Assembly: GCA_913055805.1 (NCBI GenBank)
Contig: CAJXLF010000002.1
Span: 1-64,000, forward strand
DNA: 64,000 nucleotides
Reading direction: 5' to 3'
DNA from: an uncultured Salinisphaerales bacterium
Lineage (GTDB): Bacteria; Pseudomonadota; Gammaproteobacteria; Nevskiales; CAJXLF01
Shown: piece after piece, positions 1-8,521 of the stretch
How positions within the stretch are numbered: the stretch's first letter is position 1
Layout: each line of letters opens with the position of its first letter
The notes under the pieces: model-generated
What the model was told of the DNA's origin: nothing
Database searches by the model: none
The model's input: the letters and a program-made list of their open reading frames with translations, nothing else
Program-made: the position numbers and the translations under genes

Positions 1-19
1 GGTTTGGACATTGTGTCTC

Positions 20-52
20 CGGTTCAATGCGACAGTGTCGCTAAAAGAACCG
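20..52. repeat. Two-tier hairpin at window edge
   Basis: An inner palindrome GCGACA-G-TGTCGC (29-41) is enclosed by an outer inverted repeat CGGTTC (20-25) / GAACCG (47-52). It lies about 30 bases beyond the 3' end of the minus-strand protease gene at 81-1031. There is no clear T-run, so it could be a weak terminator or a mobile-element end. Its role is unknown. Confidence 0.35.
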
Positions 53-80
53 ATTACACAAAATCTAGGACAGGCCCTTA

Positions 81-1031
81 TTACCTCGCCGAACTATAAT
101 TATTAATTCTTCTTACTGAAGCATGTTGCTTTATGCTATTACAAAGTTGATATTGTGGATACTTACTTACTCTTTGTGGATTATCATTCATTATATTATC
201 AACCGAATCATTATTGTGACTACAGTTCCCCACTAAATGAGCAATTTCATGCCCTACGACATACTTCCAATTATCTCCTTTAAACTGATTAATACGTACA
301 GGACTAAAAATGTCCTTTGTGACCCAAGCAGTATCACATCTAGGAGAGGTACCACACACTTCTTTATTATATGAGTATGCCCAATTCCCCTCCCTATTAG
401 ACCTAACAAAGAAGACAGTTGGTCTTTTTACAGCGGAGGGAAGACTTCTAACCAAACCTTTTTCTGACTCCATATATGAATCAATCCAAGTGCTTTGCGG
501 AGCAGTTGCTGTCACAATCTTTACATTGGCTAATTGAATTCCGCACTCCATGTACACTTCGGTTGCCTTACTCATTAACTCTCGCACTTCAGCTTCGCTC
601 CAACCAGAATTTCTTAGTAGTACTACATCAACATCAAATTCATGCGTATATGTACGCCCGTCATTTTTTCTCATATTTAGGTTAGTAATTACAGGGTCAC
701 CGTATCCATTATCTATCCACTCCTTTTCTTCACTCCCATTACCAGATACTGGACTGTACTCTCGTGTTGCTGGTGCTTCCGTTATTCCCGTTTCGCATTT
801 TGTAGCCATGCGATTGCACCCATCTTTACAGGTTGTGCTATCTTCACGGCTCTTAAAGCAATCCCGATAACAGAACATTTTCTCTTCATTGCAATCATCT
901 GAAGCATTTACGCTTCGGGAATAAAAAACAGTAAGAAACATGCCAGAAGCGCCTAGAATCGCCACTACCCCTGTCAAAAGGCTTAGTAGCTTGCGTGATG
1001 AATGCTTATTAGGAAATGTTATTTGGACCAT
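81..1031 (-). CDS. Membrane-anchored Cys-rich metzincin-like zinc metalloprotease
   Basis: This 316-aa protein has three visible parts. Residues about 15-37 form an N-terminal membrane segment, preceded by basic residues, so the bulk is probably periplasmic or extracytoplasmic. Residues 47-79 hold six cysteines (C47, C54, C58, C68, C72, C79) with symmetric spacing CX6CX3CX9CX3CX6C, resembling a twin-CX3C helical hairpin. The C-terminal half carries H261-E-x-x-H265-x-x-G268-x3-H272, followed by N-I-M (M281). This is the zinc-binding HExxHxxG motif with a third His and a Met-turn-like element, as in metzincin peptidases, but the third ligand is one residue later than the usual HExxHxxGxxH. The start is the ATG at 1031. 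The gene stands alone in AT-rich DNA and looks acquired. Substrate unknown. Peptidase call fairly secure, clan assignment inferred. Confidence 0.6.
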   Translation of the reverse strand: MVQITFPNKHSSRKLLSLLTGVVAILGASGMFLTVFYSRSVNASDDCNEEKMFCYRDCFKSREDSTTCKDGCNRMATKCETGITEAPATREYSPVSGNGSEEKEWIDNGYGDPVITNLNMRKNDGRTYTHEFDVDVVLLRNSGWSEAEVRELMSKATEVYMECGIQLANVKIVTATAPQSTWIDSYMESEKGLVRSLPSAVKRPTVFFVRSNREGNWAYSYNKEVCGTSPRCDTAWVTKDIFSPVRINQFKGDNWKYVVGHEIAHLVGNCSHNNDSVDNIMNDNPQRVSKYPQYQLCNSIKQHASVRRINNYSSAR

Positions 1032-1758
1032 TCTGACTTAGCTACTAGTAGCCGTGGTAATCAAAGATTTAAAAGGATTTAGGTTCAGGGAAAGACCGAA
1101 CATAGGTCCGCTATCCGATTCTGTATACCCATTTGGCGGACTTCATTAGACATGCTTCTACCTCCCAACACGACACAGCTTTCTCGCTTAGCTGTAACGC
1201 CCTGAGCGGCATATTTCCGCTACCGGTTAAATTAACTTTTACTCCTGATTATCTTGATGTGTCAATTTAATTTTTAGGAAGTGTCCGCGCGTTTCAATCA
1301 CTGACCTCGATGACTCAGAAAGACCGAAAAAGCAACCTGTAATTACTATGTTGATTAAATGCAGCGAAAAGGTATTAGCAACCTCAAATTACGGATACCC
1401 GTTAAAGCATATGGGGCCGTTGGGTCTTTATCATAAGATTTCTAATTGTATGAATTACTTGTATTAGTGATTACTAGTTAGATGCTTTACTTGTTGAAAA
1501 AATCTATGTTGCCAACCGATTGTATTTGCCCACGTTTTTAGAATATTACTTGTAGTAATTAATTACATTAACTATATGATTTATCGAGATAATCCTTTAC
1601 CTAACGTTTTCAAATATTAGTTGGTTGCTCATAGAACCCACACTTCCCCGATTGTGCACCCATGCCTGACCTTGGGCTGGTACAGGATTTGCTAATTCAG
1701 TAACTGCCTGCAGATTCGAAATCCCTTGCATTAAGGGCCGTGGCTTCATTGAACAAAT
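1032..1758. other. 727-bp AT-rich stretch without a convincing gene
   Basis: No reading frame here looks like a real protein. A short imperfect hairpin at 1195-1229 has outer TAAC/GTTA and inner AGCGG/CCGCT arms. Base composition is clearly more AT-rich than the housekeeping DNA that follows tRNA-Lys. It presumably holds the promoters of the divergent protease (minus) and cupredoxin (plus) genes, but I could not pick a convincing -35/-10 pair. It may be the remnant of a mobile segment. Confidence 0.4.
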
Positions 1759-2160
1759 ATGGTGGCTCTGATGATCAATTTTTTGCGTACATTCCCTGCG
1801 TTTGCCCATATTAGTGCCGGGATCTTGTTACTGGTGTTGCCTGGCCTGTTATTCACAGGTCATGCCGCGGCGTCAGAAGTCGAGGTAAAAATCAGGGGTG
1901 AAATCAGTGGCAGCAGTCTGCGCATGTTTTTTGAACCGGAAACTCTGACAGTAGCGTCTGGTACTACTGTAGTCTGGGTGAATGAGGACCACGGTGTTCA
2001 CCGGATTAAATTTGCTGATTCCGTAAGCCCTAGCCTGCCTGCGCATAAAGCAGGCCGGGAGGCAGCCAGATACAGTCTGAATTTCTCTCAACCAGGACGC
2101 TACCCCTACAACTGCGCGATTCACGGTGAACAGATGCAAGGCGTGATCATTGTGGAATAA
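1759..2160 (+). CDS. Small periplasmic cupredoxin-domain protein
   Basis: A 133-aa plastocyanin/amicyanin-like protein. A signal peptide spans residues about 1-39, ending near the GHAAAS stretch. The rest is one cupredoxin fold. Type-1 copper ligands are visible: a His in the DHGVHRIKF stretch, then Cys, His and Met in NCAIHGEQM near the C-terminus. It is probably a periplasmic electron carrier or copper-binding protein; the redox partner cannot be inferred from neighbours. The start is ATG 1759; a second ATG at 1771 is equally possible. The gene converges on tRNA-Lys, with only six bases between its stop and the tRNA 3' end. Confidence 0.75.
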   Translation: MVALMINFLRTFPAFAHISAGILLLVLPGLLFTGHAAASEVEVKIRGEISGSSLRMFFEPETLTVASGTTVVWVNEDHGVHRIKFADSVSPSLPAHKAGREAARYSLNFSQPGRYPYNCAIHGEQMQGVIIVE

Positions 2161-2166
2161 GAAGGA

Positions 2167-2242
2167 TGGTGGGGTGTGAAGGATTCGAACCTTCGACCAG
2201 CGGATTAAAAGTCCGATGCTCTACCAACTGAGCTAACACCCC
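2167..2242 (-). tRNA. tRNA-Lys (anticodon UUU)
   Basis: A 76-nt cloverleaf with a 7-bp acceptor stem GGGGTGT/ACACCCC, anticodon loop CTTTTAA giving anticodon TTT, a normal T-arm with TTCGAAT, and an encoded CCA at the 3' end (2167-2169). It follows queC, as it does in several gammaproteobacteria. Confidence 0.97.
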
Positions 2243-2308
2243 ATTGGTGTGACGGGTATAGAACCACGATCATGATTGATCAGCCGGCGCGGTAAGGCCT
2301 TGGCTGGG

Positions 2309-2339
2309 GCTCCCGGCTGTTGCGGGAGCGCGTATTCTA
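2309..2339 (-). promoter_or_regulatory. tRNA-Lys promoter -10 and leader hairpin
   Basis: On the minus strand a TAGAAT hexamer (2334-2339) is followed by a GC-rich discriminator, typical of stable-RNA promoters. The -35 would fall inside the queC end and is poor. A perfect 7-bp hairpin GCTCCCG-loop-CGGGAGC (2309-2329) sits between it and the tRNA. It may be a processing signal or a weak terminator for queC. Confidence 0.35.
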
Positions 2340-3029
2340 CTGATATCGGGTGGGATCGGAAACCCCGGCGTCGGAAAAACCCTTGCGCCGCAGGCGGCAT
2401 GAATCACATTTTCCGCATGCCCTGCCCTGTGAATCCGCCTGATAACAGGAAATAGTGGCTGAATAGTCCAGATCCAGCGCCAGTCCCTGACGAATAATTT
2501 CTGCCTTGCTCATATTGATCAGCGGGGTATGAATGCGGAAATTTCCGCTTTTTTCAGCGCCGGCCCTGGTTGCCAGCATGGCAAGACGTTCAAATGCCTG
2601 GATGAACTCCGGCCGGCAATCAGGGTAGCCTGAGTAATCAACAGCATTAACACCAATGAAGAGATCGTAGGCAGACACGGTTTCGGCATAGCCCAGCGCC
2701 AGGGACAGAAACAGGGTATTGCGGGCGGGCACATAGGTGTTGGGAATACCGGGTGAAACATCGTCCCCCTCCCCCTCTGGCACCGGAATATTCCGGTCAG
2801 TCAGAGAGGAGCCGCCAATCTCATCAAGGTTGATATGAATTTCACGATGCTGCGCAACACCGTATTGTTCTGCCAGTTGCCGGGCCGCTTCCAGCTCTGT
2901 GTTATGACGTTGTCCGTAGGACACACTCAGGGCAAAGCAGTTGAAACCGGCGTCGGTAGCAATGGCCAGGCAGGTGGCGGAATCAAGGCCGCCTGAAAGT
3001 AGCACTACCGCATTTCTTGAGTCGTTCAT
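2337..3029 (-). CDS. queC: 7-cyano-7-deazaguanine synthase QueC
   Basis: QueC converts 7-carboxy-7-deazaguanine to preQ0 with ATP and ammonia in queuosine biosynthesis. The 230-aa protein has the PP-loop ATP motif SGGLDS at residues 12-17 and a C-terminal four-Cys zinc site (SCYQ, then a closely spaced CGKCDSC). The frame extends to 3056, but the ATG at 3029 gives the usual N-terminus, directly before [10 protein letters not shown], and sits just past the queE stop, indicating translational coupling. It is the last protein gene before tRNA-Lys. Confidence 0.95.
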   Translation of the reverse strand: MNDSRNAVVLLSGGLDSATCLAIATDAGFNCFALSVSYGQRHNTELEAARQLAEQYGVAQHREIHINLDEIGGSSLTDRNIPVPEGEGDDVSPGIPNTYVPARNTLFLSLALGYAETVSAYDLFIGVNAVDYSGYPDCRPEFIQAFERLAMLATRAGAEKSGNFRIHTPLINMSKAEIIRQGLALDLDYSATISCYQADSQGRACGKCDSCRLRRKGFSDAGVSDPTRYQ

Positions 3030-3031
3030 GC

Positions 3032-3712
3032 TCAGTGTCCCGGCGCTTCGCCCCAAAGCTGCTTATGTAGCTGCAGCTGAAAACGCACGGGTATCCTGGA
3101 TTGCACTATCCAGTCTGCAAGCATCGCAGGTGTGAGTTGCCCATGGCTGGGAGAGAAAAGTACATCGCAGCGCCGGTCAAGCCCATGCTCAACCACGCAT
3201 GCGCAGGCCCAGTCGAAGTCCTCGCGGTTACATATAACGAACTTCACCTGATCATGTGCAGTGAGCAACGCGAGATTGTTCCAGTCGTTGCGGCCGGATT
3301 CTCCGGAACCGGGTGTCTTGATGTCCAGCACACGACTTACACGCGCATCGATTCCATCAATGGGCAAGGCGCCACTGGTTTCCAGTGAAACCTGGTAGCC
3401 CTGCTCACACAACGCCTGTAATAACCCACGGCAGCCTTTCTGCGCGAGTGGTTCGCCACCGGTGACACAGACATGCCGCACACCCTGACGTTCTACCTCT
3501 GCCAGTATTTCCTGCCTGCCGAGCCACTGCCCACCGTAAAAGGCATAGGCAGTATCACAATACTGACAACGCAGGGGGCAGCCCGTGAGTCTGATAAAAA
3601 CCGTTGGCCAGCCGGCATCCCGGGCTTCTCCCTGAAGTGAGAGAAAGATCTCCGTGATTTTCAGGCGTTCGCTGTTCGCGGCGGTCTCAGCGTCGTTGAT
3701 TTGGGGCTTCAC
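3032..3712 (-). CDS. queE: 7-carboxy-7-deazaguanine synthase QueE
   Basis: A radical SAM enzyme that contracts 6-carboxytetrahydropterin to 7-carboxy-7-deazaguanine, the step before QueC. The 226-aa protein has the FeS motif CxxxCxxC (C45, C49, C52) in GCPLRCQYC, the LSLQGE N-terminal signature and a GGEP motif. The start is GTG at 3712, six bases after the cpoB stop. The N-terminal extension before ERLKITEIF is slightly long, but no better start exists. It forms the pair queE-queC at the end of the tol-pal operon. Confidence 0.93.
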   Translation of the reverse strand: MKPQINDAETAANSERLKITEIFLSLQGEARDAGWPTVFIRLTGCPLRCQYCDTAYAFYGGQWLGRQEILAEVERQGVRHVCVTGGEPLAQKGCRGLLQALCEQGYQVSLETSGALPIDGIDARVSRVLDIKTPGSGESGRNDWNNLALLTAHDQVKFVICNREDFDWACACVVEHGLDRRCDVLFSPSHGQLTPAMLADWIVQSRIPVRFQLQLHKQLWGEAPGH

Positions 3713-3718
3713 AGGGCT

Positions 3719-4489
3719 TTAACGGCCCTCGGTATCCATGCGTTGCAGACGCTGGCGAGCCAGCGAAGCGGCACTGGATTCGGGGAATTCACGTGTCACC
3801 CTCGACAAAGCCATGCGGGCTTCCTCGTACTCACCACGCTCATAATTGATATAGCCGATTTTCAGCAATGCGCCGGGCAGTTTCCCGCTTTGCGGATGCC
3901 CTTCCACCAGCTGCTGGAAGCTTGCCAGCGCCTGGGGGAAATCACGGCTCACGTAATACGCCTCACCCAACCAGTACTGGGCATTGTCGGCATATTCACT
4001 CTGCGGATAAGACTGCAGGAAGCTGCTGAAAGATTTTATCGCTTCCGGGTAACGACCCTGCTTGAGTTGCTCAAAGGCGGCGAGATATTGCTGCTCTTCG
4101 CTTTGCCCGCCCCCGGCAGAGGTTACCGGCGCCGTTAGGCCACTGTCCGTACCCCCCTGCCCTGAGGTAGCCGGCGTAGCGGCTGCAGCGGGTGCCTGAC
4201 GAGTTTGCTCAAGCGCCTGGATTCGACGCTCCAGGTCCAGATACATTTCCCGCTGACGCACCTTGGCCTGGTCGTTCTCGTATTGCAGACGTTCGACTTC
4301 GCCGCGCAGGGCGCGCAACTCGGCCTGCAGGTTACGCACATCTTCAGCAACGCCCAATATGCCGGCATTGTTCAGCCGCTGCTCCACGGCATCCATGCGG
4401 TCCTGCAGCTCGTAGATGCGGTTATCAGCCGCAGCGGAAAAAGCGAAAGCCGCCAGCAAGATGCCGGCGGCTCGTTGTATAACGCTCAT
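3719..4489 (-). CDS. cpoB: Tol-Pal accessory protein CpoB (YbgF)
   Basis: CpoB is a periplasmic protein that links the Tol-Pal system to peptidoglycan synthesis at division. The 256-aa protein has a signal peptide (about 1-21, ending SAAA), an N-terminal coiled coil used for trimerisation (about 25-95), a low-complexity Ala/Thr/Gly linker and a C-terminal TPR domain (about 130-250). The start ATG overlaps the pal stop by one base (TGATG). Gene order pal-cpoB supports the call. Confidence 0.93.
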   Translation of the reverse strand: MSVIQRAAGILLAAFAFSAAADNRIYELQDRMDAVEQRLNNAGILGVAEDVRNLQAELRALRGEVERLQYENDQAKVRQREMYLDLERRIQALEQTRQAPAAAATPATSGQGGTDSGLTAPVTSAGGGQSEEQQYLAAFEQLKQGRYPEAIKSFSSFLQSYPQSEYADNAQYWLGEAYYVSRDFPQALASFQQLVEGHPQSGKLPGALLKIGYINYERGEYEEARMALSRVTREFPESSAASLARQRLQRMDTEGR

Positions 4490-5049
4490 CAGTCCTCGTA
4501 GATGATTTCTACGCGGCGGTTCTGACCCCAGGCGCTTTCGCTATGGCCAATGACCGCAGGACGCTCTTCACCGAAGCTCAGCGTGCGCAGGTTGCTCTGC
4601 GATACGCCTTCCAGCGACAGAACACGGCGTACGGACATGGCGCGGCGTTCGCCCAGACCCACGTTGTACTCACGCGTGCCACGTTCGTCGGTATGGCCTT
4701 CCAGGCGTACGGTTGAACCGTTGCTCTTGGCGTAAGCGGCATGCGCGCGCAGCGCTTCCATGAATTCCGGGCGAATAGCATCGCTGTCGAAATCAAAGTA
4801 GATGATGCGCGTGCTCAGCGGGTTGTTGGGGTCCAGAAACGCGGAACGGTCACCACTGTCAACGCCGCGCAGACCACGCTCGTTCAGGCGATCGGTATCG
4901 ATTCCGCTGGTGCTGGAATCGCGACCTTCGTCATAGTCTTCATATGACGCATCGTCACGGACATTCTTGTCACCGCCGCAACCAGCCAGGGTTAACACAG
5001 CAAAGGCGCTGATCAGTACAAAAGCAAAATTACGCAAACTTTTATCCAT
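4489..5049 (-). CDS. pal: Peptidoglycan-associated lipoprotein Pal
   Basis: An outer-membrane lipoprotein that binds peptidoglycan and TolB, keeping the outer membrane tied to the wall. The 186-aa product has a lipoprotein signal with lipobox LAGC, the lipidated Cys being residue 24, an acidic low-complexity linker, and an OmpA-like domain with the TVRLEGHTDERGT signature for meso-diaminopimelate binding. The frame continues to 5145, but ATG 5049 is preceded by a good GGAG ribosome site and gives the proper signal peptide. Confidence 0.96.
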   Translation of the reverse strand: MDKSLRNFAFVLISAFAVLTLAGCGGDKNVRDDASYEDYDEGRDSSTSGIDTDRLNERGLRGVDSGDRSAFLDPNNPLSTRIIYFDFDSDAIRPEFMEALRAHAAYAKSNGSTVRLEGHTDERGTREYNVGLGERRAMSVRRVLSLEGVSQSNLRTLSFGEERPAVIGHSESAWGQNRRVEIIYED

Positions 5050-5071
5050 TTTAGTCTCCAAAAAGAGGCCA

Positions 5072-6358
5072 TTAATCCAAAGGCGACCAGGAGGGCTCAC
5101 GTACCTCACCCTGCTGGTGCAGGCGTGTCTTCGCTCGCCCGTCAATCGAAACCGTAGCTAATTCCGTGCCACCACGCCCAGACCGCGTATAGATTAACGC
5201 CTGTCCGTTCGGCGCAAAACTGGGGCTCTCATCCAGAGGGCCATCAGTCAATATGCGCAGATTGCGCGTGCGCAGATCCAGCACTGCCACCCTGTAACCG
5301 CCGCTACTCGTCACCATGGCAATTGACTTGCCATCGGGCGAAAACACCGCGCGTGAGTTGCTCTTGCCTTCGAAGGTCAGGCGTTCCGCATTACCACCGC
5401 TCACCGGCACCCGGTAAATCTGTGCGCTGCCGCCGCGGTCCGAAGTAAAAATCAGACTGCGGCTGTCAGGCGCCCAACTGGGTTCGGTGTCGATTGCGGG
5501 GCTGCGAGTCAACTGCCGCATATCGCGCGTGCTTCTGTCATAGATAAATACATCCGGGTTACCGTGATATGACAGTGTCAACGCCAAAAAGCGTCCGTCA
5601 GGTGACCAGGAAGGCGCGCCGTTGATTCCCTCGCGCGACGACACTTCCGTGATCCCCCCTGTTTGCAGGTCCTGAATCTGCAAAATTGCCAGGCCCTCTT
5701 CGATATCAAAGGCCACATAGGCCAGGTGACGCCCGTCGGGTGACCAGCTGGGCGACATGATAGGTTCAGAGGAACTGGCAACCGTCTGCGCATTATACCC
5801 GTCTTGATCAGCAATAATCAGGTCATAACGGGGTCCGCGTGTAGTATTTTTTGCGGTAACGTAGGCAATACGCGTCGTGAAGTAACCGGGATGGCCCGTC
5901 AACTGCTCGTAAATGCGATTAGCCACCATATGCGCAGCCCTGCGCAAGGCCTTGGCCGGAGCATCTATCTCGTAACCACTGGCGCCACCGGTATCGTTGA
6001 AGACATCCATCAGGTGAAAGCGCACCCTGAAGTCACCCTCACCCACCGGCACCAGTTCACCCACCACAAGATGATCCGCTCCCACCGTGCGCCAGTTCTT
6101 GAGGTTGACCTCACCGGCGCTGCTGGGGCGACCCAGTTGCTTGTTGCGGGGCACGATATTGAACAGACCTGTGCTGGCCAGATCGCGCTCCACAACGGAA
6201 GCCACGTCGACGCTCGGGCCATAACCCTCGGGTACTGCAAAGGGAACGATGGCGATTGGAATCGCCCCCGTTACGCCCTCTGTCACCTCGATTTTCAATG
6301 CCGCCTGAGCTGGCAGCGTTATCGCAAAGAGAGTGATGGCTATCAGCAGTCTGCGCAT
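5072..6358 (-). CDS. tolB: Tol-Pal translocation protein TolB
   Basis: A periplasmic six-bladed beta-propeller that shuttles between Pal and TolA. The 428-aa protein has a signal peptide (residues 1-19, ending PAQA), an N-terminal alpha/beta domain and then WD40-like PD40 repeats seen as recurring SWSPDGR/FSPDGK motifs. The open frame extends to 6529 through tolA, but ATG 6358 yields the canonical signal peptide and lies just after the tolA stop. Confidence 0.96.
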   Translation of the reverse strand: MRRLLIAITLFAITLPAQAALKIEVTEGVTGAIPIAIVPFAVPEGYGPSVDVASVVERDLASTGLFNIVPRNKQLGRPSSAGEVNLKNWRTVGADHLVVGELVPVGEGDFRVRFHLMDVFNDTGGASGYEIDAPAKALRRAAHMVANRIYEQLTGHPGYFTTRIAYVTAKNTTRGPRYDLIIADQDGYNAQTVASSSEPIMSPSWSPDGRHLAYVAFDIEEGLAILQIQDLQTGGITEVSSREGINGAPSWSPDGRFLALTLSYHGNPDVFIYDRSTRDMRQLTRSPAIDTEPSWAPDSRSLIFTSDRGGSAQIYRVPVSGGNAERLTFEGKSNSRAVFSPDGKSIAMVTSSGGYRVAVLDLRTRNLRILTDGPLDESPSFAPNGQALIYTRSGRGGTELATVSIDGRAKTRLHQQGEVREPSWSPLD

Positions 6359-6371
6359 GCTTGTACCTACA

Positions 6372-7355
6372 TTAATCGGGTTTGAAAACAAAAATGAGTT
6401 CCTTCTTGAAGACACGCATATCTTCCGGGGCTGGCAGTGGGCTCGCCTTGAGAACTGCCTTTCTGACAGATTCATCCAGCACCGCGCTTCCACAACTTTC
6501 TTCAATCCTGACTTCCAGGACCTCGCCATTCTGCAATTGTTTCACAAAAACGTTGCACTCAAAGTAATCGGGTCCACCCGGTGGGCGCAACCAGTTTCTT
6601 TGTACCTTGTTCGCCAGCGCGGCCACCCAACGGGCGAGTATGGGCTTGAGCATGTCACGCAGCGCTGCTTCTTCGGCAGCTCGCTGACGGGCGGCTTCCT
6701 CGGCGGCCAGTTCCTCGGCCATCTGCGCTTCCAGTGCTTCCTGGGCACGGCGGCGGGCGTCCTCTTCGGCCTTGCGCCTGGCTTCAGCCTCGGCCTTCTT
6801 CCTCGCCTCTTCCTCGGCAGCCTTGCGTTTGGCTTCCTCCTCTTTACGCTTGCGCTCTTCCTCCGCCTTGCGCTTTTCGTCTTCCAGGCGCTTCTTTTCT
6901 GCCTCGGCTTTCTTTTTGGCCTCTTGTTCAGCCTTGAGTTTGGCTTCAGCTGCCTGTTTTTTCTTCAACTCTTCCTGTTTCTTGGCTTCCTCTGCCTTGC
7001 GCGCGGCCTCGGCTTTGCGCTGCTTCTCAGCCTCGGCCTTACGTTGCTTTTCTGCCTCCAGCTTGCGCTGTGCCTCTTCCTTGCGCTTCTTTTCTTCTAC
7101 GATCTTGCGCTGGCGTTCAGCCTCGGCCTTGCGTTGACGCTCCAGCTCCTGCAGGCGGCGTTGCTGCTCGCGGTTAAGCTGATTCCGTTCGGTCACTGTA
7201 AGCACCGGGGCGTCGCTGATGACCGTTTCAATGGTTTCGATTTTTTTCTTGCCACCCAGCTGCAGCTTGGGCAGGTCCAGAACCACTACGAGCAACAGCA
7301 CTATGGCGACATGCGCCGCCAGAGCCATCAGCAAATAGCGTGGTTCCAGTCTCAA
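6372..7355 (-). CDS. tolA: Cell envelope integrity protein TolA
   Basis: An inner-membrane protein that spans the periplasm and couples TolQR energy to TolB-Pal. The 327-aa protein has one N-terminal membrane helix (about residues 9-27), a very long Lys/Glu/Ala-rich helical domain II (about 55-220) with near-exact tandem KAEAEKQR-type repeats, and a C-terminal domain III (about 230-327) with two Cys. The start is read as TTG 7355, with an AGGCGG ribosome site upstream; the ATG at 7328 (residue 10) would cut the start of the membrane helix and has no ribosome site. Confidence 0.93.
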   Translation of the reverse strand: MRLEPRYLLMALAAHVAIVLLLVVVLDLPKLQLGGKKKIETIETVISDAPVLTVTERNQLNREQQRRLQELERQRKAEAERQRKIVEEKKRKEEAQRKLEAEKQRKAEAEKQRKAEAARKAEEAKKQEELKKKQAAEAKLKAEQEAKKKAEAEKKRLEDEKRKAEEERKRKEEEAKRKAAEEEARKKAEAEARRKAEEDARRRAQEALEAQMAEELAAEEAARQRAAEEAALRDMLKPILARWVAALANKVQRNWLRPPGGPDYFECNVFVKQLQNGEVLEVRIEESCGSAVLDESVRKAVLKASPLPAPEDMRVFKKELIFVFKPD

Positions 7356-7367
7356 GGATTAATCCGC

Positions 7368-7805
7368 CTAGGGCTGCGCAACGTCTTCGGGCATGCTGGC
7401 AAAGGATGCCTTGTTCGCACCTGCCTGCTTCAGAAGGTCCATGGCCCGTAACACTGGTCCAAATGGCACATTCCGGTCTGCCCGCACATAGAAGGACTTG
7501 TCTGGATTGTTCTCAACAACCTTGCTTGCCGTGGCAATGATTTCGTCTTCAGCAAGCGGTTCGTCGTAATGTTTGGCGCCCACATCCAGATACATCAGGC
7601 CATTCTTGTCCACGGTCAGCACAACCGGCTCCTCATCCGTCTGCATTGAGGCTTCGGTGTTATCGGTTTCCGGCAGGTCAACATCGATGCCAGAGGTCAT
7701 CAAAGGCGCCGTCACCATGAAAATGATCAACAGCACCAGCATTACATCGATGTAGGGCACCACATTGATTTCAGAGGCAAGGCGGCGCTTGCTGCGGACT
7801 TCCAT
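7368..7805 (-). CDS. tolR: Tol-Pal proton channel subunit TolR
   Basis: An ExbD/TolR family protein, 145 aa, with one membrane helix (about 15-37) carrying the channel Asp (D20 in PYIDVML) and a periplasmic domain. With TolQ it forms the proton-driven motor that energises TolA. The ATG overlaps the tolQ stop by one base, so translation is probably coupled. Confidence 0.95.
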   Translation of the reverse strand: MEVRSKRRLASEINVVPYIDVMLVLLIIFMVTAPLMTSGIDVDLPETDNTEASMQTDEEPVVLTVDKNGLMYLDVGAKHYDEPLAEDEIIATASKVVENNPDKSFYVRADRNVPFGPVLRAMDLLKQAGANKASFASMPEDVAQP

Positions 7806-8521
7806 CAGTCATCCCCGTTCTTGTCTTTCAGCGTGTCCTTCTGCATATCCTTCTGTACGCCGCGTTCAACAATACCGGTGAATTCCTCCATGAAAGCGCC
7901 GTAGCGCGTTTCCAGGCCATCGACCTTATTGGTAAACACGTTATAGGCGATTACCGCGGGAATAGCCGCAAACAGGCCCATGGCCGTGGCGATCAGCGCC
8001 TCGGCGATACCCGGGGCAACCATGGCCAACGTGGCCGACTTGACATTACCCAGGGCAATAAAGGCATTCATGATGCCCCACACGGTGCCGAACAAGCCGA
8101 CATAGGGACTGGTAGAACCGATGGTGGCCAGCATGGAAAGGCCCTGCTCCAGGCGGTCGACCTCACGCACCAGGCTGACCCGCATGGCGCGCTGTACCGA
8201 AGCAATGATTTCGTCCGCCCTGGCGCGGCTGTGCTGACGCTGCCGGCGCAATTCTTCAAAGCCGGCGCGAAACAGGCCTTCCAGGCCGGTGGGCTGTTCG
8301 TCACGCCGCATCACGGATTTATAGATATCCGCCAGGTTTCCGCCGGCCCAGAACTGATCCTCGAACCAGTCGGCCGAGTCGCCCGTACCCTTGAGCAGCT
8401 TGCGCTTCTGAAAAATTACCGTCCAGGAAGCGACGGAAGCCAGCAGCAATGCCAGCATCACCAGCTGCACCAGGAAACTGGCCTGGGTAATGAGGTGAAC
8501 CAGATTCAAATCAGCAGACAC
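7805..8521 (-). CDS. tolQ: Tol-Pal motor protein TolQ
   Basis: A MotA/TolQ/ExbB family inner-membrane protein of 238 aa. Three membrane segments are visible, at about 13-35, 135-157 and 167-190. The conserved GTVWGIMNAF and GIAEALIATAMGLFAAIPAV stretches line the proton path. The start is a GTG at 8521 that overlaps the ybgC end by 11 bases. It acts with TolR and TolA in outer-membrane invagination during division. Confidence 0.95.
   Translation of the reverse strand: MSADLNLVHLITQASFLVQLVMLALLLASVASWTVIFQKRKLLKGTGDSADWFEDQFWAGGNLADIYKSVMRRDEQPTGLEGLFRAGFEELRRQRQHSRARADEIIASVQRAMRVSLVREVDRLEQGLSMLATIGSTSPYVGLFGTVWGIMNAFIALGNVKSATLAMVAPGIAEALIATAMGLFAAIPAVIAYNVFTNKVDGLETRYGAFMEEFTGIVERGVQKDMQKDTLKDKNGDD

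Noticed and set aside
1195-1229. Possible integron attC site (GTTAAAT-like right box with a folded core).
   Set aside because: The left box does not match its partner, and the adjacent gene is oriented the wrong way for a cassette; no integrase is seen.
1597-1809. A 70-codon minus-strand frame overlapping the cupredoxin start.
   Set aside because: It overlaps the signal peptide of a well-supported gene and has no family features.
6333-7451. A 372-codon open frame on the plus strand opposite tolA.
   Set aside because: It is the antisense of the repetitive Lys/Glu/Ala codons of tolA, giving a Leu/Phe-rich low-complexity product with no ribosome site or family resemblance.
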